Shown in pieces: positions 54,285 through 64,000 of a DNA stretch of 64,000 nucleotides (position 1 is the stretch's first letter; every line of letters starts with the position of its first letter). This DNA comes from Onchocerca volvulus. Taxonomy: Eukaryota; Nematoda; Chromadorea; Rhabditida; Onchocercidae. Made by a program: the position numbers and the translations under genes. Location: NCBI GenBank assembly GCA_000499405.2, contig HG738136.1, positions 1,165,274-1,229,273 of the forward strand, read 5' to 3'. A model generated the notes under the pieces. The model had not been told where the DNA came from. It saw only the letters and a list, made by a program, of their open reading frames with translations, and did not search any database.

Positions 54285-57117
54285 ATATTTAAATTTATAT
54301 TTCAATTTCAATGAAATGAAATTTCATTATGCAAATCTAGCATCCTTTTAAAGAATATCCTTTAAGGAAATTTCACTCTTAATTTTTTTTTTTCAAAATA
54401 TTATCAAAAGAAATTAAATATCAAAAAAACTGAAAAGCTATCATCTTTACCAAGAAATGTATCGGATCTGTATTTGAGATAAAATTGATGCAATTTTTTT
54501 TTGAGAATAGAATTTTTCAAACTTTAATTTATTCAAATTTTCAAACTTTTTAAGTTCCTAAAAATATTCCATCATAATTCATTTTGAATGATTATTTGTA
54601 TATAATGCATATAATGAATTGCATTACTTAATATTTTTGTTATTTAATGAAATTATTCCGAATTATTTTTTATGATATTGCTGATTTATAATAATTGTTG
54701 GATGAATTGATGCATTTGATGCAAATGAACGAAACGATACAGAAATCGCATTTTTAGCATAAATTACGAATTATGCGTTAAAATTTTCGCTTAAAATAAA
54801 ATGTTAAAAATTAAAAAAAATTGTAGAAAACACGGCAAATGCGAAAATATCATACAATGAATTTTAGTCAATTTCGTTTCTCTTTTAAATTGAAAAAAGT
54901 GAAAAATTAATCATTGCTACATTTAAATCTGCCATAACTCAAAAAAAAAAAATTTTTTTTGGCCAACAAAATCTGACACTGATAATAATACTATCCTGTT
55001 GATATCAGTACTATAATAGTTTCTGATTCGTTGATTCGTTGTTTTGTCTGAAGTGAGGATTGTTGTGATATTTGAAATAAGAGAAATAAGAATTTGAACA
55101 ATTTTGTCACTTTCTATTATATTGCTAGCAGCTAAATGTTAATACAGTCTCGATGTTTCTAAAAAATGCTCATTTAATTTTGATTGTTCATTTCAAAAAA
55201 AAAAAAAAAATTTAAAGACAGTCCTTTGGAAGAGTGATTTTTTCTTACCATATATAAAACAATATTAGCATTATTTAGAAGCTCAAGATCAAGATTATTT
55301 GTCAAGAGAATAGATTTTACAGCTAATTTTGAAACTGAAATACATTTTCCTTAATATTACCTTTTTACTAACTTTTCGTTTAGTTTTTTTTGAAATTCCA
55401 GCAATGATAACTGATTTCACTAATTATTTCATCATTAGAGATAATTTTTAATTCTAATTCCTAAAAGACATCTTCAGTAGCTTGACATTTATTTTGGAAT
55501 GTAAAAAAAGAAATAAAATAATCGATTTTCTCAAACGATCAATTAATCAAGCTAAGCACAAGAAATAAATAAATGATATTATTATTTCAAAAGAAAAAAA
55601 AATTATTATTCCTTCTGGATTTACATAATTTCTAATAATTGCAACAATTATTTAAATTCTGGAAAAATTTGAAAAAAAAAAATAGGATTTCATCAGATTC
55701 GACATTAAAATACTTTTTTTTTTCTTTTGTAACTGAAAATTTTATTTCAGAAATAGCCAGATTTTAGTAAGTCATTTAATTAATAAAAGATACGAATGAG
55801 AAGTTCATTGGAATCCAATAGAAAATGTCAAAGCAAAAAAGCGGAAGAATTACAACAAGCATTTGAAAGAAAAAGTTCTTAATGGCTACTTCATACTGAC
55901 AGTGGTCAGTGAACATAATGGTCAGTGATGATAAAAACATAGGTGGTGGATAATTTATAACAAAATACGAAACTTGATGATTCGTTCGTAAGACTTGAGG
56001 GAGTTTATTTTTAAAGAAAATTTTCTATTGCTGCTTTTGTTTCCATCTTTCCATCATCTAAAATTGTGAATCTGTTTTCTGAAGAATTTGCAAATTTGAA
56101 ATTATTTGCTTCAATTTCATCAAATACTAAACGAAAAAGCTCTTTGAATCGAAATCATTGAATCTCAATGAAATATACGATATAGTTTTAGGATATTTTT
56201 GATATTTGCAACATCAAAACAAGAAAAAATTTAGTTTTTAATTCCAACGAGTTATATTTTGAAGGTATTGTTTCGCTTTTGTAATAAAGACTCAGTTTTG
56301 ACTGAAATATGACAACAATCTCAGAAATATACTAATTTTACGAATTAATTGTATATTTTCAAATTACTGCGAATTTCAGTTCCAATAATTTCTCGATTAA
56401 TCTGTTCCAACATTGTATTTAATGCAATGACACTCGGTATTTAATATTATGAGAGATTATGAGTGTAAACTCGAATTTGAATCTGTTTGAATCTATAGTG
56501 ACATTCGAAATAGGAAACTCAAAAACTTAATTACTCATTCGAAGATTGTGTTTAAATTCATTTAAAATTAAACGAATATTTTTTAGAAGCATAGAGATTG
56601 CATTATCATTCAGCTGACTAACAATATAGCAGAAAGTGATAAATTCTTTTTTTTTTTCCCAATTCTCTTATTTCAAATACAATGATATTCTCAAATTTCA
56701 AATAAAACAACGATTCAACAAATCAGAAAACAAAGTTACTGTCAAGAAGACAAATAGAATATCATTATCCGATTTTTTTTGGCCTAAAAATATTGATTAT
56801 GCCGAAAAATTGTTTTTGAGTTTTTGAGTTATGGCAGATTTGAATGTTTCAAAGACTAATTTTTCACTTTTTCCAATTTAGGCGGGAAGCGAAATTGACT
56901 AAAACTCATTGTAAAAATTGCAAAATTTCTGAATTTGCTGTATCCATTTATAAATTTGTTTAATTTTTACGGAGATTTTAGAGAGATGATAAATTTGGAA
57001 GAAATAAATTTGAAAAAAAGAAACAAATTTCGCATGAACACCTAATTAGCTGTCATTTTGCTTTATCTGAATCTCTAATAAGTATATTTTCCATTAGCAA
57101 AAAAAATTGATTGAATT
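54285..57117. other. Convergent interval between the kinase and LACT genes, mostly a putative transposable element
   Basis: No gene is recognised. Inverted repeats near both ends (54853 and 56913) suggest that most of this interval is one mobile element, listed separately. Confidence 0.5.
54853..56913. mobile_element. Putative DNA transposon relic with long terminal inverted repeats
   Basis: The segment 54853-54940 (TACAATGAATTTTAGTCAAT to CTGCCATAACTC) and the reverse complement of 56826-56913 match over about 88 nt with modest divergence. The match continues inward with indels to about 55008 and 56753 (GGCCAA-AAAATC, GATAAT-AT). The outermost shared TA on both sides could be a TA target-site duplication, as made by Tc1/mariner-type elements. 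The internal 1.75 kb has no recognisable transposase, so it would be non-autonomous or eroded. Confidence 0.6.
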
Positions 57118-60100
57118 TTAAATTTTATTAATTTTTTCAACAATATCATAAATGGCATTCTGTAAGCGAATATAATTACGACATTGTTCATAAATGCCAA
57201 TTTTAATAGCATTTGTTACGTAAGCAATTGTGAGATCATTTCGATTGTCATGAATGACCTGTTGACATCCGAAGCCTGAATGACCATATGCATTGGTCAT
57301 CTGCAAAAGTGCTCAATGAACCAAAAAAACGAATGTACCAGAAAAATGGGATGGAAAATAAGCCTAGAAAAAATGCAAAGCGAATAATTGCCTTGTCGTT
57401 TTTTATAGCAATGCAATCAAAAAAGCAATTTTTATTTTCTAAACTATTTAAAAATTTAAAATTTACAAATCAAAGTTAAATAAAATTATTTTTTTAGTTA
57501 CTTTATACTTATTCAAAATTTGCAAAAGTAACAATAAACCCTAAACTAATTTTTAAATTTAATAGCTAACTTTTAAATTTTATAGCAATTTAAAAGTTAC
57601 AAGAAAACCTTGAATAAACTAATCTTTAAAATTAATTTTTTTTTTATAATAAATTATAAACTAATTTTGGCTTATAATTATAGAAATTTGAATTTCAAAT
57701 TTAAAATTCAAACCTGTTAAATAAATTTACAAAACCTGTGTATGATTAATGAAAACTAGGAAGATACTGGTTTTTGCTAGATGTTTTATTGTACATAAAT
57801 CCGTGCTATTGTTATAAACTTCCTTTAAAAGAAGTTGAGTTGCAGGTGATATAACTTTTTCTGCTAATAACTGTAAAACATTTATAAAGCATTATGGAAT
57901 AAATAATTTAAAATGTAAAAAATTAATTTAAAAAATTTCAAAAGTAATTGAAAACTAAAAATTTAATTTTAAATATCGAATCGAAACAATTATTTGTCAT
58001 CATATATTTTAGGAAAAATGATTGTAAAAACATTTTAATAATTCTTTCAAAATAATGAAATTTTTAATTACTTAATAAAAATTTTAACAAATAAATAATG
58101 AAAAAAAAATTTAATTACTTAATAAAAAATTAATAATCAAATAATAAAATTTTCGTATCTCAAGAAAACTATAATTTCTTGGATATATTATTATCTAACC
58201 ACATGAAATATTTTTGCTAAACTTCTTGCATTACCAAATCCATGATATAATAAATGATAAAAATCTGGATTGTTAATTTGTAGTGGTACAGCAGGATTTA
58301 ACCATTTTAAATTATACATCACTTTATACATTATCGAATCCTGTAATTATCAGAAATGTTAATTAAATTAAAATTGAAAAAATCGATAATTGTATCCAGC
58401 GTGACACCAAACTCAGGTATAATGTTAAATTTAATTTACTTAGGAAGCAATTTTGTTATATAATATTAAATAGTCGTTTCAAAAAATTCAAGTTTGAAAT
58501 TTTATGCTATATTTGCATAAAATTAAATTTTAATAGAATAAATGTACTTTAAGTGGAGAAAATTGAAATAATAAAGTTCGTATCAAATGTGGTGTATGAT
58601 AAATTTCACTGATAATATCAAGCCAAGAAGGCATTATCATTCTGGTAACTCGATATTCCTCCGCCAAAGGTAAACCAATCGAATAATCAATTTCTAAAAT
58701 TCGGGAACGATTTTTTTTTTCTTGCTGAATATTTGAAATTAATATTCGAAATAAATTAAGTTTGTTTAATTACCAAATTTAGATGCTATTTCATCGTGAA
58801 AAAATTGTTGAACGCCTCGTTTTCGCTTATCAATATGCCGTATTAACTGATCAATAAGCCAGTAGTAGGGAGATCCATAACATCCGGATTGTTGGACAGA
58901 TGACCATTCCGGTTTTTCATTCTCGAAAATTTTTCTAATTAAAACGATCAATAATTCGTTTTAAAATAATCCTTCTTCTTCCTTTACTCGTTAGTATTAA
59001 AATGAAAAGTAAACAAATGTTTCAATTTTATTTTGCATTATTGATTGATTTTTTTTTCTTTGATTTTTGAACATTTCAAATTGATTTATTTAATTCTTAA
59101 TTCTGATAGAAATATTTTCACGAACAATTACCTCATTGCTTGATGATTGATTGCAGTTTCCAAATTGAGCGACTTGTTTAAATAAGTCAAACCGGCCTAA
59201 AGCAAAATTCTTTATCAATAATAATTTTCATCTTCAATAATTGATAAAATAAAAGAGTTCAGTTTCAAATTTTCGAAATTATACATTGAAATTAAATTTA
59301 ATTTGAAATGATAATATTATACCGTATATGATAATAACATTTGTATGGTAATATTATTTTTGCCATTTTTACCAAAATTAGGCCAATATTTGATAACCAA
59401 ATCATTATAATTTGCTAATTTTTGTTCAACAAGCAATGCGACACATAATGTCATCACACCTTTCAAACATGAAAATGTTGAAGTAATCGTGTTCTAAAAT
59501 TACTAATTAAGTTGACAAGTTGGGAGACAACTAATTAAGTTGATAAGTTGTCCTGATTACAATTCATGCAAAGAAGACAATTTAAATCTATAAAATGCTC
59601 GAATTTCTATCTGATTACACAATACATTAAAATTCCATGTTCATTGATTGTTTTTATCTTATTAACAAATACTTTGATTATTACGGTAAAATTTAGATGA
59701 AAATTTAAAATTTTTTAATAAAATTTTTTTTAATAAAAATTATTTCTTACTAATTGCCATTTTCTTGCTGCTTGTACATCGGCATATCCACCCCAAATAT
59801 CGACAACTTTTTGATCTTTAAAATAAACAGTTAATGCCGCACCTCCACGTTCCCAACCATCCACAAAATTTTTCCTACAATTTTCAGTAATTCGAGTTTT
59901 TTAAAAAAATTATTTCTTGAATAATCAAAGTTTCATTATGTTTTTCTATTATAATTTTACTAAAACAATCAAATTTCATTTTAATTAATTATTGACCGGA
60001 ATTTTTATGGTAAAATTACAGTAAAAACTTTAGAAATTCAAATTTTTTAAAATTTATTTTATTATCAAAGTTGAAAATATGCTGTGAAAAAAAAAAAAAA

Positions 60101-60265
60101 AATCAATAACCTGAAAATTTCTGAAACCAACTGAAATCGACTATCAATCGTAGTGGAATCAAAATGTAACGGTAAATTAGTGTAGAAATTTTCTTTAATA
60201 TCAAAATAAATAACATAAATGACGAGAGCAATAGTAATAATATGAAATTTCATTGGAACAATCAT
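57118..60265 (-). CDS. Beta-lactamase-like protein of the animal LACT family
   Basis: Member of the serine beta-lactamase/penicillin-binding-like family present in nematodes (lact genes); the substrate is unknown. Nine exons in - strand order: 60265-60111, 59874-59751, 59493-59323, 59196-59132, 58934-58774, 58693-58548, 58340-58200, 57870-57736, 57300-57118. All phases match and give 426 residues. The N-terminus has a hydrophobic anchor (about residues 8-20). NFVDGWERGGAA and VVDIWGGYAD open the enzyme-like domain. The SxxK motif is Ser-Cys-Leu-Lys in TFSCLKGVM. AGLTYLN and YYWLIDQLIRH follow. GHSGFGCQQVIHD and DLTIAYVTNAIK form the C-terminal motif. The usual Tyr-x-Asn second motif is not obvious around CYGSPYY. 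It is single-copy here, and convergent with the kinase gene. Confidence 0.92.
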
Positions 60266-60507
60266 ACCAAATGGTAGGTTTGATTTGAAAAAGTAAAAAA
60301 TGAAATGATAGAAAGCAATGTTATCAAAAAGAAATGTTATCATTTAATTTGTTGAAATATTGTTGTCTTTTTGTTGATAACAAATTGCTTTGTCGTTCTT
60401 TTGGCATTTTTGATTTGTAATTTCTTGTTGGGAAATATCGGGACAAAAAATAGTAGTAATGGAATAGATGAATGATGAAAAGTGACGAATCGATTAAAGT
60501 AGAATGC

Positions 60508-60551
60508 TCATTCTCAGTGATAAAAGGTTGATATTTTATCACTGAGAATGA
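60508..60551. repeat. Perfect 18-bp inverted repeat with 8-nt loop
   Basis: TCATTCTCAGTGATAAAA at 60508-60525 is exactly complementary to 60534-60551, with loop GGTTGATA. It lies 243 nt upstream of the LACT ATG. It may be a protein-binding dyad or RNA hairpin. Confidence 0.9.
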
Positions 60552-60815
60552 ATGATTGAAGCAAAGAATTTATGAAAGATAACATTGTGATAAAGGTAAG
60601 GTTTTTGCTAATAAACATACATGAATGAATTTATCAATGAAATGAGTGAATAATTTCAGTGATAAGAAGGCATATGAGTTAAGGATTGTAAATTAAGCCA
60701 TAAAAATTGCATATCATAATTAATACATATGATTATTGTTTATTTCGATAGCAATTTGAAAGAGAAACTTAAAATCCATTCAAAATTAATGAATTTATTT
60801 ATTTATTTACTTTTT

Positions 60816-60873
60816 TAAATTGATTAATTAATTAATTAATTAATCATTTATTTATTTATTTATTTATTCATTT
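60816..60873. repeat. Tetranucleotide runs (ATTA)n and (TTTA)n
   Basis: Adjacent short runs of TTAA/ATTA and then TTTA repeats, a simple low-complexity sequence. Confidence 0.8.
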
Positions 60874-61414
60874 ATTTTTTTTGAAAATATCCTTTGATAT
60901 TTCCGACACATCAAAAATGATATCAAAAAGATATTTCAAATTTAAACTTGAATTATGATTTGAATATTTTATATTTATGTCCAAATATATTCTTTTTCAA
61001 ACTTACATATGGTAAGAACCAAGAAATTTTGCATTTCAATATCTATCAGAATGTTATTGTTGATATAATTCTTCCAATTTATCATTTTTTTTTTTTAAAT
61101 AAATTATTATGTTTAAGTGAAATTCATTTTCGAAACTTTTCATTTAATGGATGGAAAATGGTATGATATAATATCTAATAAAAGTTGAATTATCGGCAAA
61201 TTACTCGCTACGGTAAATCGAAAGATACTTGTAGTTTTTTTTCATCAAATAGAATTGCTCTGATTAAATATCAATTTTGAAATCAATAAAAAAAAACTAT
61301 TTTCTCTTAGCATTTCTGTTTTTCAAAATTTCGATAGATCCAATGATCTTTTAGAAAATTTTGTTTCGATTTGAATGTATTTGAAAAGACATTATAAATA
61401 CATGACTTTTCGGA

Positions 61415-61600
61415 ATCATTTTTGAGGCCTCCTCTTTTCTTAAGTATTCATTTCTATCCTGTTTACTGCTATTAGATTCGTTTTAAATAGTTTTTATTTA
61501 TCTTATTGCTCTGATCAATTTTTGAAATTAAAAAAATTGGAAGTGTAGAATTTATTGTGAGTATTTCGCGGAAATGTTTGAATTTTTTCCCGATTTCATG
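61415..61600 (-). pseudogene. Degenerate copy of the unrecognised sequence at 61790-62000
   Basis: Read against 61785-61980, it shares AGTATTCATTTCTATCCTG, GTAGAATTTATT, ATTTCGCGGAAATG and CCCGATTTCATGCATAT-like blocks in the same order and orientation. This copy carries indels and stops in every frame. It is a decayed tandem duplicate. Confidence 0.5.
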
Positions 61601-61788
61601 CATATAGATATACATCATTTTCTACATGCTAGCTAAATGTAAGACATTGTTTTGTAGATGAGTTGAATTTTTTGTTAATAAACAAGTTGGATTTTTTTTT
61701 TTTTTTTGAGTAAAATATAATTTGACTCTAATGTTTAAAATGATAATTGATTCATTATAACTTATTTAGCACGAAAAGCCTTCTCTTT

Positions 61789-62250
61789 TGTTTAGTATTC
61801 ATTTCCATCCTGACTATTGTCACAAATTATCTCTTCCAGACTCGTTTTTAATGATTGGTCTTTCAGGTCAAAAAGAGCGGAGTTGTAGAATTTTTTGCGC
61901 ATTTCGTTGAAATAGATGAAATCCTCACCGATTTCCATATGTACAAAGATCGAATTACCTTCCATATATATATCAGCTAAAAGAGTACTGTACCAAAGAC
62001 TGAATAAGAATGTTGTTGAAGGAATCATTACTAGAAGGTTGATCAATTTTTACGCCAGTTTATCTGCTCACTAAATTCACAACAATGTTGCTATTTGTTG
62101 AAATTTCATAGAAAAAAACTCTGTTTTTAAGCAGCTTAATAATCGGATTTTTTTGCTTCCAACAGTTAGTAATCGCATGCTTGAAATGGCTAAGTAGTTT
62201 GTATTTTTCCGAATCAACTAAAAATTGTCGTCTATTTAATGTGATCAATT
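61789..62250 (-). pseudogene. Unrecognised coding relic in two adjoining frames
   Basis: Two abutting - strand frames have coding-like composition: about 62 codons ending at 62060 (QFLVDSEKYKLLSHFKHAI near its start) and about 84 codons ending at 61792 (IFVHMEIGEDFIYFNEMRKK in the middle). They are separated by 13 nt and lie in different frames. The only short intron that could join them breaks phase, so a frameshifted gene or the tail of a lost gene is likely. The family is not recognised; no convincing start codon is seen. A further decayed duplicate lies immediately downstream. Confidence 0.3.
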
Positions 62251-62284
62251 CAGCAATATTTATTCAAGAAAGAATAAATAAATA

Positions 62285-62290
62285 TTTATT
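62285..62290 (-). terminator. Candidate polyadenylation signal for DDX1
   Basis: AATAAA on the - strand about 130 nt after the DDX1 stop. A second copy lies at about 62268. Confidence 0.4.
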
Positions 62291-62420
62291 TAAGAAACAG
62301 TAAAGAATAAAATAATATCGAAATTATAATACAAAAAAAAAAAAAAAATTTTCAAGCTATTGGACATGAATCATCGATTTTGAAACTTGTTTGGAAGTTA
62401 ATATCACTAAAATTCTGTTT

Positions 62421-63768
62421 CTATTTCCCTTTTTCTGAAGCAATAAACATTCTCAAGTATGATAACTGCAATGAACGTTCCAAATCTGCAAGTTGTGCAA
62501 CTGCTCCGGACAATTGTACTGCGTGTCCCTCGTAAAGAGAGCCTGGAAACAATGAATTTTTTTGCGGAATAATAATCATTCGAAAATTGTCTTAAAAATT
62601 TATGAAAACTTATGCAGTTAACGAAAATTACAAATCCATAAATGAATAAGATTAGCTAAAAGTCGAAGTATTGGAAAGTGAAAGAGATGAATAAAAATTA
62701 TCACACCCGTATTGGTTCGCTTTGCCCCGTAAACAACTTTACCATCGAATTCATCGACTGGCACAATAAAATCGGTATCGATTTGTGGAATGGTCACACC
62801 TAAGTGCTCTTCAATATCTTCCAAAAGCTGAAACTCACAGATGTAAAAAATGGAAATCAGTTTTGCAAATAGTAATTATGAGAAACGACTAGGGGAACCA
62901 AAAAAACAACAAATTGTACAGAAACAGAGAAAAATTTTAACTGACACTGTTCGCTATATCAGATATAACGATGAAAACATCCAATGTTAATTGGTTTTTA
63001 GTTTTCCAAACAAAAATGAATTCAAGTAAATTGGAAAACGAACTTTTGGCTCATCATACCAAATTGCACAGCCACGTTGTGTTACCAAAGCCGTATTGAA
63101 ACAATTAACACCACGTGAAGGACATTTATGGTACCATACTTTTTCAGGATGTGCTGAAACCAGGGAGATTGCCAAACCCATTCTAAAATATCGATGAATT
63201 TGGGGATTAAAAAAGAAATTAGTCGATTTTCAAAAAGTAAAAAGTGTAAAAAGACATCAAGAATGGTTTGGTAAATATGAACCAAGATGAATAAATTCGA
63301 GTTATTTGAACTTGAAAGTAACATTTCAATTTTCAAACAGTAAAAAATGCGGAAAAATATCAAGGATGGTTGGTACTTTCAAGGTTTGGTACTTTTCAAG
63401 ATGGATAAATTCGAGTTATTAAACTCGACAGTAACATTTCGTGAGAAATTGTTTTCAATTTTTAAGACCTAGAAGAGGGAGCAAATTTCGAAGAGAGTTA
63501 ATCCTTACTTTTTTATTGGTCTTTTTTTTTCTAGATTTCACTTATATAAATTCCACAGCATAATATTTTCCTAATTTATTTCAACTCATCTGACAACAAT
63601 CAAGCCGTCCGTTTCAAATGCAATTATTAAAAAATTAAAAATATTAACTTAATAAATAAAAAGCATTCGAGAAAATAAAAATAAAAAAAACAGACCTTTC
63701 TGCACGGCCTACACGACCAATTCGATGAAGATAGTTTGTTTTTTCATCCGGTAATGTTACATTAATCA
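62421..63768 (-). CDS. ddx-1: DEAD-box RNA helicase DDX1, C-terminal part
   Basis: DDX1 is the SPRY-containing DEAD-box helicase of the tRNA-ligase complex and RNA/DNA repair processes. Only its 3' exons are in the window. In - strand order they are 63768-63696, 63182-63044, 62827-62707 and 62542-62421, in phase with one another and with a missing upstream exon (incoming phase 1). The first holds [20 protein letters not shown], which includes helicase motif VI ([11 protein letters not shown]). [24 protein letters not shown] and the DDX1-specific tail [19 protein letters not shown] then follow. The C-terminal helix runs from [11 protein letters not shown] to the stop at 62421. The Cys-rich patch and PVDEFDGKV distinguish DDX1 from other DEAD-box proteins. 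Partial: the rest of the gene lies beyond position 64000. Confidence 0.95.
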
Positions 63769-64000
63769 CTACAAAATAATCAATACAATATGAAACGTAA
63801 GAACATTGCATGAAAATTTTTATCAATCGTTTCTACAATTCCTCGTAAAAGTGAAAATAGCGAGAAAAAAAATTAGTTCATTTAATAACTTTGATTTAAT
63901 GATTGTGTTTGCATCTAGCCATAATCTAAAAAATTACACTGAATATTTCTCAAACTAATTTTCTCTGGTATGATCAATCATCACTCATGTACAAAAAGCA
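63769..64000 (-). other. Intron of DDX1 reaching the right edge
   Basis: No exon is found in these 232 nt; the preceding helicase exon must lie outside the window. Confidence 0.5.

Larger units (their letters stand above)
60266..62420. other. Interval upstream of LACT and downstream of DDX1
   Basis: Contains an 18-bp perfect hairpin near the LACT 5' side, TTAA/ATTT tetranucleotide runs at about 60816-60873, and two related degenerate copies of an unrecognised coding sequence (61415-61600 and 61790-62250, - strand). Confidence 0.5.

Noticed and set aside
1..64000. tRNA, rRNA, CRISPR array, bacterial operon or viral gene
   Set aside because: None seen on reading both strands. Direct repeats found are tandem without unique spacers, and all recognised genes are intron-bearing nuclear animal genes.

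Overview
The window looks like nuclear DNA from a nematode. It is about three-quarters A+T, the genes are split into many short exons, introns begin with GT and end in TTTCAG or TTTTAG, and long poly-A/T tracts are common. Several start codons sit just behind a 3' splice-site-like CAG, as expected for spliced-leader trans-splicing. The gene set (a Nna1-type carboxypeptidase, an Rx/ceh-8-like homeobox gene, GCSH, ALG10, an SQV-5-type chondroitin synthase, a LACT-type beta-lactamase-like protein and DDX1) fits a worm. The high intron density points to a clade III (spirurid/filarial-like) species rather than Caenorhabditis or Strongyloides; that placement is inference. All gene models were built by hand from reading frames and splice sites. 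Where I give exon coordinates for an intact gene, the splice phases agree across every junction.

Layout. The + strand carries a cytosolic carboxypeptidase of the CCP1/AGTPBP1 family (about 435-12192), a paired-like Rx homeobox gene (15246-19451), a decayed-looking trypsin-like protease locus with a Helitron-like insertion (21806-24120), the ER glucosyltransferase ALG10 (29140-31401) and a compact PB1-containing MEKK2/3-type kinase (50418-54284). The - strand carries the glycine cleavage H protein (25814-27477), chondroitin synthase (32367-39220), a LACT-type protein (57118-60265) and the 3' part of DDX1 (62421-63768, continuing off the right edge). GCSH and ALG10 are head to head; ALG10 and the chondroitin synthase converge, as do the kinase and LACT genes.

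The genes do not form one pathway. They are ordinary eukaryotic housekeeping and developmental genes: tubulin deglutamylation, neural transcription control, mitochondrial one-carbon metabolism, N-glycan precursor assembly, glycosaminoglycan synthesis, MAP kinase signalling and RNA metabolism.

The gene-poor stretches (especially 39.2-50.4 kb and 54.3-57.1 kb) hold most of the unexplained structure. They include a 54-nt perfect palindrome, a long inverted repeat whose two ambiguous bases sit at its arm borders, a nested tandem duplication, and a roughly 2.06-kb element with long terminal inverted repeats flanked by TA. A 150-nt foldback lies behind the homeobox gene, and a duplicated, degenerating gene relic lies between the LACT and DDX1 genes. 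I see no tRNA, rRNA or CRISPR array, and no clear novel multi-gene system.
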